From the NCBI GenBank assembly GCA_024235735.1, contig JACKLU010000006.1, positions 99,853-163,852 of the forward strand: 64,000 bases of DNA, in the 5' to 3' direction. Source of the stretch: Burkholderiales bacterium (lineage in GTDB: Bacteria > Pseudomonadota > Gammaproteobacteria > Burkholderiales > Nitrosomonadaceae). Each line of letters starts with the position of its first letter. The first letter of the stretch is position 1. Position numbers and translations under genes: made by a program. This document shows positions 55,564 to 63,946 of the stretch, one piece after another. Below the pieces are notes generated by a model. The model saw only the letters and a program-made list of their open reading frames with translations. It was not told the origin of the DNA and searched no databases.

Positions 55564-56346
55564 TTACACACTATCCGCTTGGGCTTGCGCTGAATGCGAT
55601 CCATGAGTGAAATAATCGGCGCAGGCTTTGAGTTCTTCGGTCGTCATGAAGCGACTATGGGTATAACGGGGCGCGGAAATCCCCAGATTCTCAAGCTTGC
55701 CCAACCAGAGCGGGTTGTACGGCATTAGTGCGCAGGTTTTAACGCTGTGTTTTGCCAGAAATGCCGCGATGCCTTTCAGGTTGCGTTCGGTTGCGGTAAT
55801 GCCGGGAATCAGCGGTATTCTGGGAATAACAGGAATTTTCGCGGTTTTGATCAATGTTGAGAAATTGTCGAAAATTTTCTTGCTGGATCGTCCGCTATAG
55901 CGCTCGCTTTCTGCCGCATCGATCAGTTTGAGATCAAAATAAATCAAATCCAGCCAGGGCAGCATTTTCTCTTTGAAGGCGTCAAAGGCAAAAAAACCGC
56001 TGGTCTCCAGCGCGGTATGAATCCCCTCCCGCTTGAGCGCCTGGAGCAATTGTCCGGCAAAATCCATTTGCAGCGTCGGCTCGCCGCCGGAAAGTGTTAC
56101 GCCGCCGCCTGTCGTTGTAAAAAACGGTTTATCCTGCAACATGCGATAAACCAGTTCATCTACGGTATACCACGTTCCAATCCGGTTACCGTTCACATCG
56201 GCTTCCGGCATGAACCGCTTGCCTTCCGGATTCTGGCACCAGATACAGGACAGTGGACAGCCTTTAAAAAAAACCACGGTGCGAATGCCCGGTCCGTCTT
56301 CCGTACTGTCGCGCTTGATGTCGAATATCAGGCCACGATCATTCAT
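55564..56346 (-). CDS. Glycyl radical enzyme activase (radical SAM)
   Basis: The protein has 260 residues. The cluster motif is C30-x3-C34-x2-C37 (GCPLSCIWCQNPE), with the SAM-binding GGE in GVTLSGGEPTLQ. The order and the start RGLIFDIKRDSTEDGPGIRT are those of activases that abstract hydrogen from a glycine in their partner enzyme. It lacks the extra two-cluster ferredoxin insert found in many activases of dehydratase-type partners, so it is of the short, PFL-activase-like form. It follows the small SCP2-like gene by 24 bases; its target is surely the enzyme encoded at 57018-60023. Confidence 0.92.
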   Translation of the reverse strand: MNDRGLIFDIKRDSTEDGPGIRTVVFFKGCPLSCIWCQNPEGKRFMPEADVNGNRIGTWYTVDELVYRMLQDKPFFTTTGGGVTLSGGEPTLQMDFAGQLLQALKREGIHTALETSGFFAFDAFKEKMLPWLDLIYFDLKLIDAAESERYSGRSSKKIFDNFSTLIKTAKIPVIPRIPLIPGITATERNLKGIAAFLAKHSVKTCALMPYNPLWLGKLENLGISAPRYTHSRFMTTEELKACADYFTHGSHSAQAQADSV

Positions 56347-56370
56347 ATCCGCCGCTTATCACAAGCAAAA

Positions 56371-57015
56371 CTAATGCATTCCTGACAATACAGCCTGCAC
56401 ATGCTTACCGATCGCGCCAAACTTGAACATATGGCCGAAATTCCCGCTGATCTGCACCAGATTTTCAAGCAGCAACTGCACCACATCGGCGTCAGGCCGT
56501 TGCGCCAGACTCAAAATCGCTTGGGCATCCCTGAAACGAATCACCAGGTCGACCTTGTCCGGATTCTGTTCGATGCGGTTCGCTTCTGTCTCACTCAACA
56601 CCTTCGTGTCGACCACAGCGCAGGGATTGAACCGCTTGCCCAGCGGCGTATCCAGGTAAAGTTCGGACGGATTGGGGCAGAACCGGATGAGCACATTCAG
56701 GTCGTCATCCGGTTTGCGTGTGCGGATGAGGATTTTTCCCTGGTAATAACGGATACCGTGCGGAGCATAGGGATCTTTGATGACGAAATTGTCCTGAAAA
56801 AATGCCTGCGCCTGCGCCGCTTTGCTTTCGCTCAAGCCTTCGCTGATCAGGAAACCAAAACCCAGTTTAATCAGCGCGGCCATACCGCCGGCAAGAATCT
56901 TGCCTTCCGCCTTGCTCAGCAATTTGGCCAGCTCGGGCTGCTTTTCGCCGAGTTGCAGTCCCGTTTTTAAAAGATGATGAATACCATCCGACAGTGCCGG
57001 TAGCGTAGCATGCAT
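56371..57015 (-). CDS. Small protein of the glycyl radical operon, possibly SCP2-like
   Basis: The protein has 214 residues. The GGGAGG ribosome site lies within the end of the preceding gene, and the gap is two bases. The N-terminal 60 residues are helical with a Gly-rich hydrophobic stretch, AGGMAALIKLGFGFLISEGL. The C-terminal half (KVDLVIRFRDAQAILSLAQR, then LLLENLVQISGNFGHMFKFG) recalls the strand-helix pattern of SCP2 sterol/lipid carrier domains. That match is by eye and weak. If right, the protein could hold a hydrophobic substrate for the radical enzyme. Confidence 0.6.
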   Translation of the reverse strand: MHATLPALSDGIHHLLKTGLQLGEKQPELAKLLSKAEGKILAGGMAALIKLGFGFLISEGLSESKAAQAQAFFQDNFVIKDPYAPHGIRYYQGKILIRTRKPDDDLNVLIRFCPNPSELYLDTPLGKRFNPCAVVDTKVLSETEANRIEQNPDKVDLVIRFRDAQAILSLAQRPDADVVQLLLENLVQISGNFGHMFKFGAIGKHVQAVLSGMH

Positions 57016-57017
57016 TT

Positions 57018-60000
57018 TCAGCCTCCCATCGCAGCATGTTGTTCGACACCGCTTTTCATATCAAAATTGGCGCGATCAATAATTTCCTGGCGCATTTGCG
57101 GACTCAGTGTCACGTAATAGGCCGAGTATCCGGCCACGCGAATCATCAGATCCTTGTAAGGCGCCAGCGCTTTTTGCTCGGCTTCGCCCGCACCTGCCTT
57201 GCCTGCCGCCGTCGCGGCCTGATGCGCGGCGATAAAATCTTCGATCGAAGTCACGCAAAGCTGCACCAGCACGCCATCCTGATCCATGAAGGTTTTCATA
57301 TGCATGGCGAACAGATCGGTATCTTCCCTGAAGTATTGCCTGCCGCGCGGCGTCAGGCTCAGATTATAGGTATAGCCATTTTGCACCGTATCGGGATCAA
57401 CACTGACAACCGACAGCATATGATCAAGCAACAGCACCGGATCGCCGTTGCCTTTGACAATGCCTGGGCATGGCGTAATGCCGCTGGCAAATGACGCGCT
57501 GTCACGGCGGCCGTTCGGCGTGGCCTTGTACAGCAGGCCAAAACCGGCATGATTGGTCATGCTCCAGTACCCCGTCAGATAACGCCCGCCACGGTGCGTG
57601 CGGTATTTGAAAAAGACATCCTGTATCATTCTGGTCAGCAAGCGGGTGTATTTGACCGCCAGCGCATTGTTGTAGAGCCCATCTTCAGTTTCATCCACGC
57701 CGGCGCCGTATTTCGGCGCGAGACGGATCAGCTGCGCACATTCCTGCAAACGCTTCGACGTTAATTTAACGGACGGTTTGTCTTCACGATTCGAAAACTG
57801 TTTGCGTATCTTCGCGATCAGGGTACTCAGAATATTCCGGCGCTCACTTACCGGTAACTTTGCCGGATCAAAATTGGCGTCAAGCACGGCGACCAGTTCA
57901 TCGGCTGTCATTTTGCCGCCAAATACCAGCGCATCGATCACGCAGAACGAATCGATCACATCGGCAAGCCCGATAATCGCCACACCGGACGAATTGTACT
58001 TCGCACCACCCGAGGAGACATCGCGGAATTTAGCGCCGCTGCCGCCGGGTTTGTTGGTCGGGCCATCAAACAGGCCGGACAGAAACGGCGAAGGCCGCAC
58101 TTTCTCCAGAGTGCGCCCCAGATAGTTGTTAAACTGTACGCAATGCCGCGCCATCTCGTCGAGCTGAACATGAAAGCTGTCGATAAAATCCTGCATCGAC
58201 GTCATTTCACGCAGCGGTGGCGTGGTATATTCCGGCTTGCCATAAAACAGATTAGGATCATTTTTTTCGATACCGTCACTGCGGTGCTTGCCGCCAAAAA
58301 TGGCCAGTTCAAGCACAGCGGGCAGAACCAGCAGCGTCGATCCGGTATGCCCATAGTGCTTGTGGTCGGCGTTCTGTTCAATACATCCGATGGATGCATA
58401 GTCATGCGCATCGGCAAGCGCTTCCTCCAGCGTGACATGATCGTGCCGCGCATAATAATTCGCCATGCTGTGAATCACCGGCGCATCGCCATGCAGCGCA
58501 GGAGTCGCACGCGTGATCAGATTGACCTGACAAATCCGCCGCAGATACGGTGAAAATTCGTTCAGCGCCAACGGACGGCCATCGGGTGCGCGATGATGCA
58601 CATCCTTATGATAACGTGCATGCACATTGGGGTCGCGAATCGCCAGTATTTCGGTTGCCTTGAGAATGATATAAGTCATATCGTTGACCGCATCGACGGT
58701 TTTGCCGTCGACATAGCGCGTGCCGCCAACCGTCAGCGCCTGATTGGAGCCGCTGCCCGCAAACAAAACCTCCGCTGTTTCCGGCGACAAGGGCACATGA
58801 TCGGAGCAGCGCAGAAAGAAATGACACATCAATTCAACCGCTTTCTGTGTGTACGCGGCTTTTGATGCTTCGTCCGGCTGCTGCTGCCAGTCGTTCAGAT
58901 AGTAATCATTCAGTGTCTGATCCAGCCTGCCCAGCGACAGCCCGAAATTGGTATTTTCCTGCAACAGCAGGTGATAGCAGATCCACACAGCCGTCAGCGC
59001 CTCGGCCAGCGTCTCCGCCGGTTTTGCCGGCACCTTGCGGCAAATGGTTGCCAGCTCGCTGTTTCCGGCTTTCTCAGCGGCATCGGCGAGATGTTCGGCA
59101 TAAATCCTGACGCCCTCGTAAACCGTAATCACCGATTCGGCAAATGCCTTCTGCTCGTCCGTCAAGCGCGCCGCATTGACATGCAGAATATCCAGCTGTA
59201 TCTGCGCGATCAGACCGTCGATGCCGTATTTGAGCATGCGGCTGAAATCCGGCGCAGTGTGCGAAACAGCCGTGGCTTTATCGGTCAGGTAAAACGCAAT
59301 ACGTTCGAACAATTCCTGGCATTTCGGTGTTTCGCCCGCACGTTTCTTTAGCGGCGGATCGATCGACGGCTGGTCGCCCGCCATGCCGCCATCCACTGCA
59401 TCCCGATGATCATTGGCGTAATCCGCCGTATCGTAATCCGCATAACGCGGGGCTTCCTGAACCGTGCGCCGCTCCAGCCAGAATGGAAAAATTTCCTCGT
59501 TCAGTCGTCTGGCCACCTCCGGTTTGATTTTGAACGGATTCTGCGGCCGTGTCGCGATGGTTTCCAGTTCCGGCCAGATACAGTACCCGCTCATATCCAT
59601 ATGCACCACCGGGCCGACAAAACTGGTCGTGGTCTGCCCCGGCAGCAGATCGGTTTTGCGCACCAGCGGCGTTTTATGGCTGAAAATATGCTTCAATGCA
59701 CGCGCACGCCGCGTCGCGGGCGGCAGCGCATCGTTTTCCGGTATGCGCAGAAACTCGGTCAGCAAACGCGGTAATTCATCGCAGACTTCCGGTATCCATG
59801 CGGGGTCAAACAACTGGTTACGCCAGGCTTCCACCACCGGAAAATCGCCGAGTCGGATATGGCTCAGCGCAAGATCCTGCAATGTTCTGATTTGCTCCGG
59901 CGCGTCATTGGAAATCGGAAAACAGGCAACATCCTCGCTCGTCACAGTGAACGCATCCGCTTCGACAGCACCCTGCTCAAGATCGATGGCTATGCCGCCA

Positions 60001-60023
60001 CGGTTTAACTTCGCTGTTTGCAT
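57018..60023 (-). CDS. Glycyl radical enzyme of unrecognised subclass
   Basis: The protein has 1001 residues, with AGGAGG eight to nine bases before the ATG. The C-terminal radical motif is RVAGYSAYYVTLSP with radical site Gly965. The active site has Cys547 and Glu549 in YASIGCIEQ, the Cys-x-Glu form of dehydratase/lyase-type enzymes. Pyruvate formate-lyase instead has adjacent cysteines. Other family marks are VGGTRYVDGKTVDAVNDM and ATPNGRRDSASFASGITP. Known members are usually about 780-870 residues, so this one is long; a region around 190-235 (Asp/Ala-rich, RDAVDGGMAGDQPS) looks inserted. The substrate is unknown. Its activase is encoded two genes downstream. Confidence 0.9.
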   Translation of the reverse strand: MQTAKLNRGGIAIDLEQGAVEADAFTVTSEDVACFPISNDAPEQIRTLQDLALSHIRLGDFPVVEAWRNQLFDPAWIPEVCDELPRLLTEFLRIPENDALPPATRRARALKHIFSHKTPLVRKTDLLPGQTTTSFVGPVVHMDMSGYCIWPELETIATRPQNPFKIKPEVARRLNEEIFPFWLERRTVQEAPRYADYDTADYANDHRDAVDGGMAGDQPSIDPPLKKRAGETPKCQELFERIAFYLTDKATAVSHTAPDFSRMLKYGIDGLIAQIQLDILHVNAARLTDEQKAFAESVITVYEGVRIYAEHLADAAEKAGNSELATICRKVPAKPAETLAEALTAVWICYHLLLQENTNFGLSLGRLDQTLNDYYLNDWQQQPDEASKAAYTQKAVELMCHFFLRCSDHVPLSPETAEVLFAGSGSNQALTVGGTRYVDGKTVDAVNDMTYIILKATEILAIRDPNVHARYHKDVHHRAPDGRPLALNEFSPYLRRICQVNLITRATPALHGDAPVIHSMANYYARHDHVTLEEALADAHDYASIGCIEQNADHKHYGHTGSTLLVLPAVLELAIFGGKHRSDGIEKNDPNLFYGKPEYTTPPLREMTSMQDFIDSFHVQLDEMARHCVQFNNYLGRTLEKVRPSPFLSGLFDGPTNKPGGSGAKFRDVSSGGAKYNSSGVAIIGLADVIDSFCVIDALVFGGKMTADELVAVLDANFDPAKLPVSERRNILSTLIAKIRKQFSNREDKPSVKLTSKRLQECAQLIRLAPKYGAGVDETEDGLYNNALAVKYTRLLTRMIQDVFFKYRTHRGGRYLTGYWSMTNHAGFGLLYKATPNGRRDSASFASGITPCPGIVKGNGDPVLLLDHMLSVVSVDPDTVQNGYTYNLSLTPRGRQYFREDTDLFAMHMKTFMDQDGVLVQLCVTSIEDFIAAHQAATAAGKAGAGEAEQKALAPYKDLMIRVAGYSAYYVTLSPQMRQEIIDRANFDMKSGVEQHAAMGG

Positions 60024-60044
60024 CGCTTGGTTCCTCCTGTCAGA

Positions 60045-62552
60045 TTAGTGCAGCGTGTCCAGTCCGATTGCCAGCCGGTGATGTTGCCAGACATCATCGA
60101 GCAACAGAAAATAGCCAAAAAGCTGATACTTATAGTCACCCGGATCAACCGAAGAATGAAAAGGCACCGCTAGCGCCGTTGAATAAATCAGTTGGCCGAG
60201 ATACAGACCATCTGCGATCTCCACAAGTTCATCCAGGCAAAAACCGATGGGCGTTGGACCACCGATCATGGGAAAACGATAATGAAACTGAAACACTGTT
60301 TTCTTTTTTTCCGGCCCGTTATTCATCGCCAGTACTGATTCCCGGTCATCCGTCCCCAGAAAAATGTAGCCTTGCCGTGCAAACGGCGCCGGCCCCTCCG
60401 CAGCGGCCGCCAGCAGGGAGGTATCGGGCACGCGGTAATTCATGTCGACGATACGCATCAACGGATCTGCCGCAACGATGCGCTTGTCCTGAATATTGTT
60501 GCCGTCCACCCAGTGCGCCGCGGCTTCCTGTTCCCAGAATGCTTTGTCTTCATCGGACATGCCGTTATCCCAGCTGCCGCTTTGCAGATGTTTCGCATAA
60601 GCCCCATCCGCTTTCCAGTAATGCTCCCGGTTTTTTTCCACCAGTATGTAGTGCGGTCTGCTGGCCAGAAAGGATTTAAGCGTTTTGACTCTTTCAGGAT
60701 AGCGTTCAGCCAGATCGTCGCTTTCATCCAGAAACATGCTCAACTTACGCGCGGAGATTTTTTCAAACGACTTTCCCGCCCACGGAAAAATGAATTTCCC
60801 GATGGAATGCCAGGTCATATTCAGCACGTTAGGCGGCGAGCCCATATCCAGCAGGTTCGCCAGCGAACTGGGAAAAATCCTGGCATCGTCGTGTTTTTCA
60901 TGTCGTTCCGGCGAGAATGTCTCAGAAAATCCGCAATGCAGATTCAGCGTAGCGCCATGATAATAATCGAATCCGGTGGTACGCACCGGTTCGCCGTACC
61001 AGTCGTTCGTTTCCCGGCTGTCGAGGCGGCAGTTATAACCCCGCTCGCCGCTGCCCTGAAACAGGCCGTTACTGACTTTCGGCGCGACACCACGGCGAAA
61101 CAATGCATTGAGCTTCTCAAAATGCTTCAGTTCGTCGTCGGGATTGCTTTGTGAGGAAATTTCATGGCTGATCCGCTGCAACATCTGGAGTATCGATTCC
61201 CCTTCTCGGCGCATGCCCTCGACAAAATCATCCTGCGCACCCAGCGGCGAAGCTTCCAGGATAAACGTAGTGAATTTTTTGGCAAGCGCCGGATTCTGTT
61301 GCCAGCCGTTAATCCAGTCGGTCATTTCCGGTTCGTACCTGACTTTGCCTGATGCGGCTGCAACCACCTGCGTTTCTGCCGGTGCTGAAACCGGCGCTGG
61401 CGTTGCGGCGGCTGACTGACTATAACCCAGTTCATGATAACCGGTTTCACCCGGACGCGGCCGCAGCTGCGGAAAGGCGTCGTCGGCATAAAACGCCCTG
61501 GCAAAAGCCGGATCGACCATCAAAAAGAAACCGTTATTCTGGTATCCGTAATACTGCATATCCTCCGCGCCGCCCATGCCGAGCAACCGTTTGACTTTCT
61601 CCCAGAAGCCGCGTTCGGGATAATTCTCGCCGATGGAGATGACATCACCATTGGGCAGTGTGATACCGCCGAGACTGAAATGGTGTGTGGCAAAAACCAG
61701 TTGCCCGAGATAAATACCGTCATCGATGCGCACGATCTCGTCGATCAGCCGCGTCATCGGAAAACTCGGCTTCAGCGCAGGCCAGCGGTAATTCAACTGA
61801 TACACAGCCTTGCGATTCATTTCCGGAATAACCGATTGGCCGGTGTCACACAGAAAATAACCGCCGGTCATCGTGTAGGGAATAGCTTTTTCCTTGTCCA
61901 GATTCTCCGCCAGCAACTCCCCGTCAAAACCTTCCACGCCGGTATTCAGTGGCCGCTTTTTCAGATTCCACAATGCCGTCAGTCCAGGCAGGCCAATCGC
62001 CTGGATCAGATTAGGATCGGGCGGCTCGCGGAAAAAATTGCGCCCGATGCGCATCGTTTCCGCATTGTAGGCACTCACCGTCGGCGCATGATTGCCGGTT
62101 TTTTCCGCAACGGTGTCGCGTGAAACGGGTTCAAACGTTTTTCCCATCCACAGGCCGGTGTCGGCATACGTCGCGTTCCAGGCCGTCGCCATCCACTCGA
62201 TACTGGCCATCACTGACCGCTTGTCAGACCCGTCATGATCCAGATGCTTGAAATAATCGCTGTCGCGTATCGAGACGGGAATGCCGATCATCGGGCCGCT
62301 GATCACCTCCGCCTTGCCGCATTTGAACAGCGTTTCCAGTTTTTTGTGCACCACAGGCCAGACATGGCGTTGGCCGTTATCCGCCAGAATGCGCTGATAA
62401 CGCGCGAGCATGGCATAAAAACTGCCTTGATGATCTTGAGCAAGGATGTGCTGAAGCGCATTTTCAAGGGATTGGGATTCATCCCTGGAAGTTGCCGGAA
62501 AATGCGTGCTGCTGAGAAAGACGTGCGAAGCAGTTGGCGCTGGAGTTTGCAT
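60045..62552 (-). CDS. Unknown 835-residue protein made of two related halves
   Basis: A GGAGGGG ribosome site precedes the ATG. Both halves carry the same blocks. Copy 1 has LNYRWP (253-258), DEIVRIDDGIYLGQLVFAT (271-289) and YGYQNNGFFLMVD (335-347). Copy 2 has FHYRFP (756-761), DELVEIADGLYLGQLIYST (774-792) and YKYQLFGYFLLLDD (807-820). Earlier matches are LETLFKCGKAEVISGP with LNALFRRGVAPKVSNG, and WMGKTFEPVS with WAGKSFEKIS. An Ala/Pro linker at 380-402 joins the halves. There is no signal peptide or membrane helix. I recognise no family. First gene of the glycyl radical operon, 21 bases before the enzyme gene. Confidence 0.85.
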   Translation of the reverse strand: MQTPAPTASHVFLSSTHFPATSRDESQSLENALQHILAQDHQGSFYAMLARYQRILADNGQRHVWPVVHKKLETLFKCGKAEVISGPMIGIPVSIRDSDYFKHLDHDGSDKRSVMASIEWMATAWNATYADTGLWMGKTFEPVSRDTVAEKTGNHAPTVSAYNAETMRIGRNFFREPPDPNLIQAIGLPGLTALWNLKKRPLNTGVEGFDGELLAENLDKEKAIPYTMTGGYFLCDTGQSVIPEMNRKAVYQLNYRWPALKPSFPMTRLIDEIVRIDDGIYLGQLVFATHHFSLGGITLPNGDVISIGENYPERGFWEKVKRLLGMGGAEDMQYYGYQNNGFFLMVDPAFARAFYADDAFPQLRPRPGETGYHELGYSQSAAATPAPVSAPAETQVVAAASGKVRYEPEMTDWINGWQQNPALAKKFTTFILEASPLGAQDDFVEGMRREGESILQMLQRISHEISSQSNPDDELKHFEKLNALFRRGVAPKVSNGLFQGSGERGYNCRLDSRETNDWYGEPVRTTGFDYYHGATLNLHCGFSETFSPERHEKHDDARIFPSSLANLLDMGSPPNVLNMTWHSIGKFIFPWAGKSFEKISARKLSMFLDESDDLAERYPERVKTLKSFLASRPHYILVEKNREHYWKADGAYAKHLQSGSWDNGMSDEDKAFWEQEAAAHWVDGNNIQDKRIVAADPLMRIVDMNYRVPDTSLLAAAAEGPAPFARQGYIFLGTDDRESVLAMNNGPEKKKTVFQFHYRFPMIGGPTPIGFCLDELVEIADGLYLGQLIYSTALAVPFHSSVDPGDYKYQLFGYFLLLDDVWQHHRLAIGLDTLH

Positions 62553-62586
62553 GGTGATCCCCTCCCTGACGATAAATACTTACATA

Positions 62587-62592
62587 TTCATA
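62587..62592 (-). promoter_or_regulatory. Candidate -10 element of the glycyl radical operon
   Basis: TATGAA on the minus strand is centred 32 bases downstream of the FNR-like box centre. That is the spacing expected for a class II FNR-activated promoter, where the box replaces the -35 element. Transcription would start near 62580, giving a leader of about 28 bases. Confidence 0.4.
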
Positions 62593-62614
62593 TCAGAATT
62601 GCAAACCGAACATT

Positions 62615-62628
62615 TTGATTTGAAACAA
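62615..62628. promoter_or_regulatory. FNR-like box upstream of the glycyl radical operon
   Basis: TTGAT-TTGA-AACAA differs at one base from the FNR consensus TTGAT-N4-ATCAA. It is 63 bases before the start codon of the operon's first gene. Together with the well-spaced -10 element it suggests induction when oxygen is low, which suits an oxygen-sensitive glycyl radical enzyme. Confidence 0.5.
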
Positions 62629-62689
62629 ACAACGGTCATTGATTAAGCGCTTGACCGGCAATACGCGCCTATTCAACTTCAGCACATTG

Positions 62690-63262
62690 CTAATCGACAG
62701 CCAGAATCTTCGTCATGGTAAACGCGCCGCGCAATTCACCCGGCTTGTAGCCGGTTGCGGCATCCTGCGGATATTTTTCCGCCAACGCCGCCTTTACCGG
62801 TTCGGCAATCGCCTCACCGTGGCATGCCATGCATACCGTATCAATCGGTATCGCCTTCATGAACCGGTAACGGGTTTTGCCGTTGTCTGTTTCGACCACG
62901 CTGTTTTGCAAACCGGCCGCAGGTTCGCCGGATGCAAGCTGTTGCTCAAACGCGAGCAGCGTTGCCTGTTCCCACGCATCCGGCCGATTGGCGGGATTAC
63001 GCAGTTTCAGACTGGTGCGCCCGACTGTCCAGCCGTCTTTGGACAGCTCCGCCGCAATTTCCGGCGCAGCGACGTTGCACACCGCAATCGCACTGGCCGG
63101 CCCGCCCGACTCAATCGCCGATTGCAGCCGCGCCTTCAACTGCATGCCCAGCTGCGCGGCAAGCTGTTTGGCTTTTTCTTCAAGCTGCGCCGCGTTGTCA
63201 TTTTCAGCGGCAAGATGTGTGGCACACAGCATCAACACAAGAACAGCAAAAATCGTACGCAT
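62690..63262 (-). CDS. Periplasmic monohaem DUF3365-type protein
   Basis: The protein has 190 residues with a signal peptide ending HLAAEND and GGAGG before the ATG. One c-type haem motif, C144-M-A-C147-H148, lies in DTVCMACHGEAIAEPVKAAL. The rest is the Tll0287/DUF3365 domain: AIAVCNVAAPEIAAELS, TSLKLRNPANRPDAWE and YRFMKAIPI. Proteins of this family are thought to sense redox state or carry electrons, without proof. It lies 137 bases upstream of the glycyl radical operon on the same strand and could be read with it, but the FNR-like box lies between them. Confidence 0.85.
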   Translation of the reverse strand: MRTIFAVLVLMLCATHLAAENDNAAQLEEKAKQLAAQLGMQLKARLQSAIESGGPASAIAVCNVAAPEIAAELSKDGWTVGRTSLKLRNPANRPDAWEQATLLAFEQQLASGEPAAGLQNSVVETDNGKTRYRFMKAIPIDTVCMACHGEAIAEPVKAALAEKYPQDAATGYKPGELRGAFTMTKILAVD

Positions 63263-63373
63263 GGCTCCTCCGGAAATTCAGCATCATCAGAAATTTTGAT
63301 TATAGACCTACAGTATTTAGTCATTGCAATTTTTCATCAATTGGCAAGATAGGGGGATAAACGAAATGCCATC

Positions 63374-63389
63374 CACCCCAACCTACGGT
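63374..63389. repeat. Remnant of the REP-like repeat
   Basis: CACCCCAACCTACGGT matches the end of the 58-bp repeats at 33113 and 33741 (CACTCCAACCTAC plus the following GGT of copy 2). It lies just after the end of the BrnA-type antitoxin gene, so both toxin-antitoxin loci of the window touch this repeat. Confidence 0.45.
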
Positions 63390-63398
63390 GCTACCGCC

Positions 63399-63671
63399 CT
63401 ATCGCTCCTCATGCAAACGACCTTCCACATACTTGTGGAGAATACTGGCAACCAGGGTTTGGTAGGGGATACCTTCCGCCAGGGCTTTTTTCTGGAGTGC
63501 CCGCAGATCCCTGGAAGAAAGCCTGATGTTTATACGGGCATCTTTCCTGAACATCGCTTCCGCGTATTCCTGATGGCGCTGCTTTCTTTCAGCAAAATCC
63601 GCAACTCGTCTGAGTTCACCGGCTTCAAACGCTTGCAGAAGTTCCTGTTCTTCCTGATCCAGTCCGTTCAT
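63399..63671 (-). CDS. CopG/BrnA-type antitoxin
   Basis: The protein has 90 residues. The N-terminal half is charged and helical (EEQELLQAFEAGELRRVADF). The C-terminal half is a ribbon-helix-helix domain, INIRLSSRDLRALQKKALAE then GIPYQTLVASILHKYVEGRL. The gene follows the toxin gene with a four-base ATGA overlap. The order toxin-antitoxin is that of BrnT/BrnA systems, in which the antitoxin represses the operon. Confidence 0.85.
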   Translation of the reverse strand: MNGLDQEEQELLQAFEAGELRRVADFAERKQRHQEYAEAMFRKDARINIRLSSRDLRALQKKALAEGIPYQTLVASILHKYVEGRLHEER

Positions 63672-63946
63672 TGACTACCTCCCAAATAGACTCTGGTCGC
63701 TTTCCGGCTCGGAATAATCGTTTTCAGAAAAACTTCATCTTCCGACTCTACAAAGGGAACCAAATAAACATAGCCTTCCATTTCGATCACATGTATCCGT
63801 TGACCCGGGTAGCACTCCTGATTCGGGTGCTCCAGCGTGTCCAGAATACCGCCAATCGAGATGTGGAAAACCACATCCTCGAACGAAATATTCCGTTCCT
63901 TTTGCAGGCGTTTGTTCTTTTCGGGATTCCATGTAATCGGCTTCAC
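63668..63946 (-). CDS. BrnT-family (DUF497) toxin
   Basis: The protein has 92 residues from the GTG at 63946; the frame extends to a TTG at 63985, but the family start VKPITWNPEKNKRLQKERN fits the GTG. The BrnT/DUF497 fold shows in ISFEDVVFHISI and in RIHVIEMEGYVYLVPFVESE, with KTIIPSRKATRVYL near the end. BrnT is a RelE-fold ribonuclease that slows growth under stress. The promoter lies at the very right edge of the window. Confidence 0.85.
   Translation of the reverse strand: MKPITWNPEKNKRLQKERNISFEDVVFHISIGGILDTLEHPNQECYPGQRIHVIEMEGYVYLVPFVESEDEVFLKTIIPSRKATRVYLGGSQ

Noticed and set aside
57018..60023. Pyruvate formate-lyase
   Set aside because: The active site has Cys-Ile-Glu in place of two adjacent cysteines, the protein is about 240 residues too long, and no formate channel gene is adjacent.
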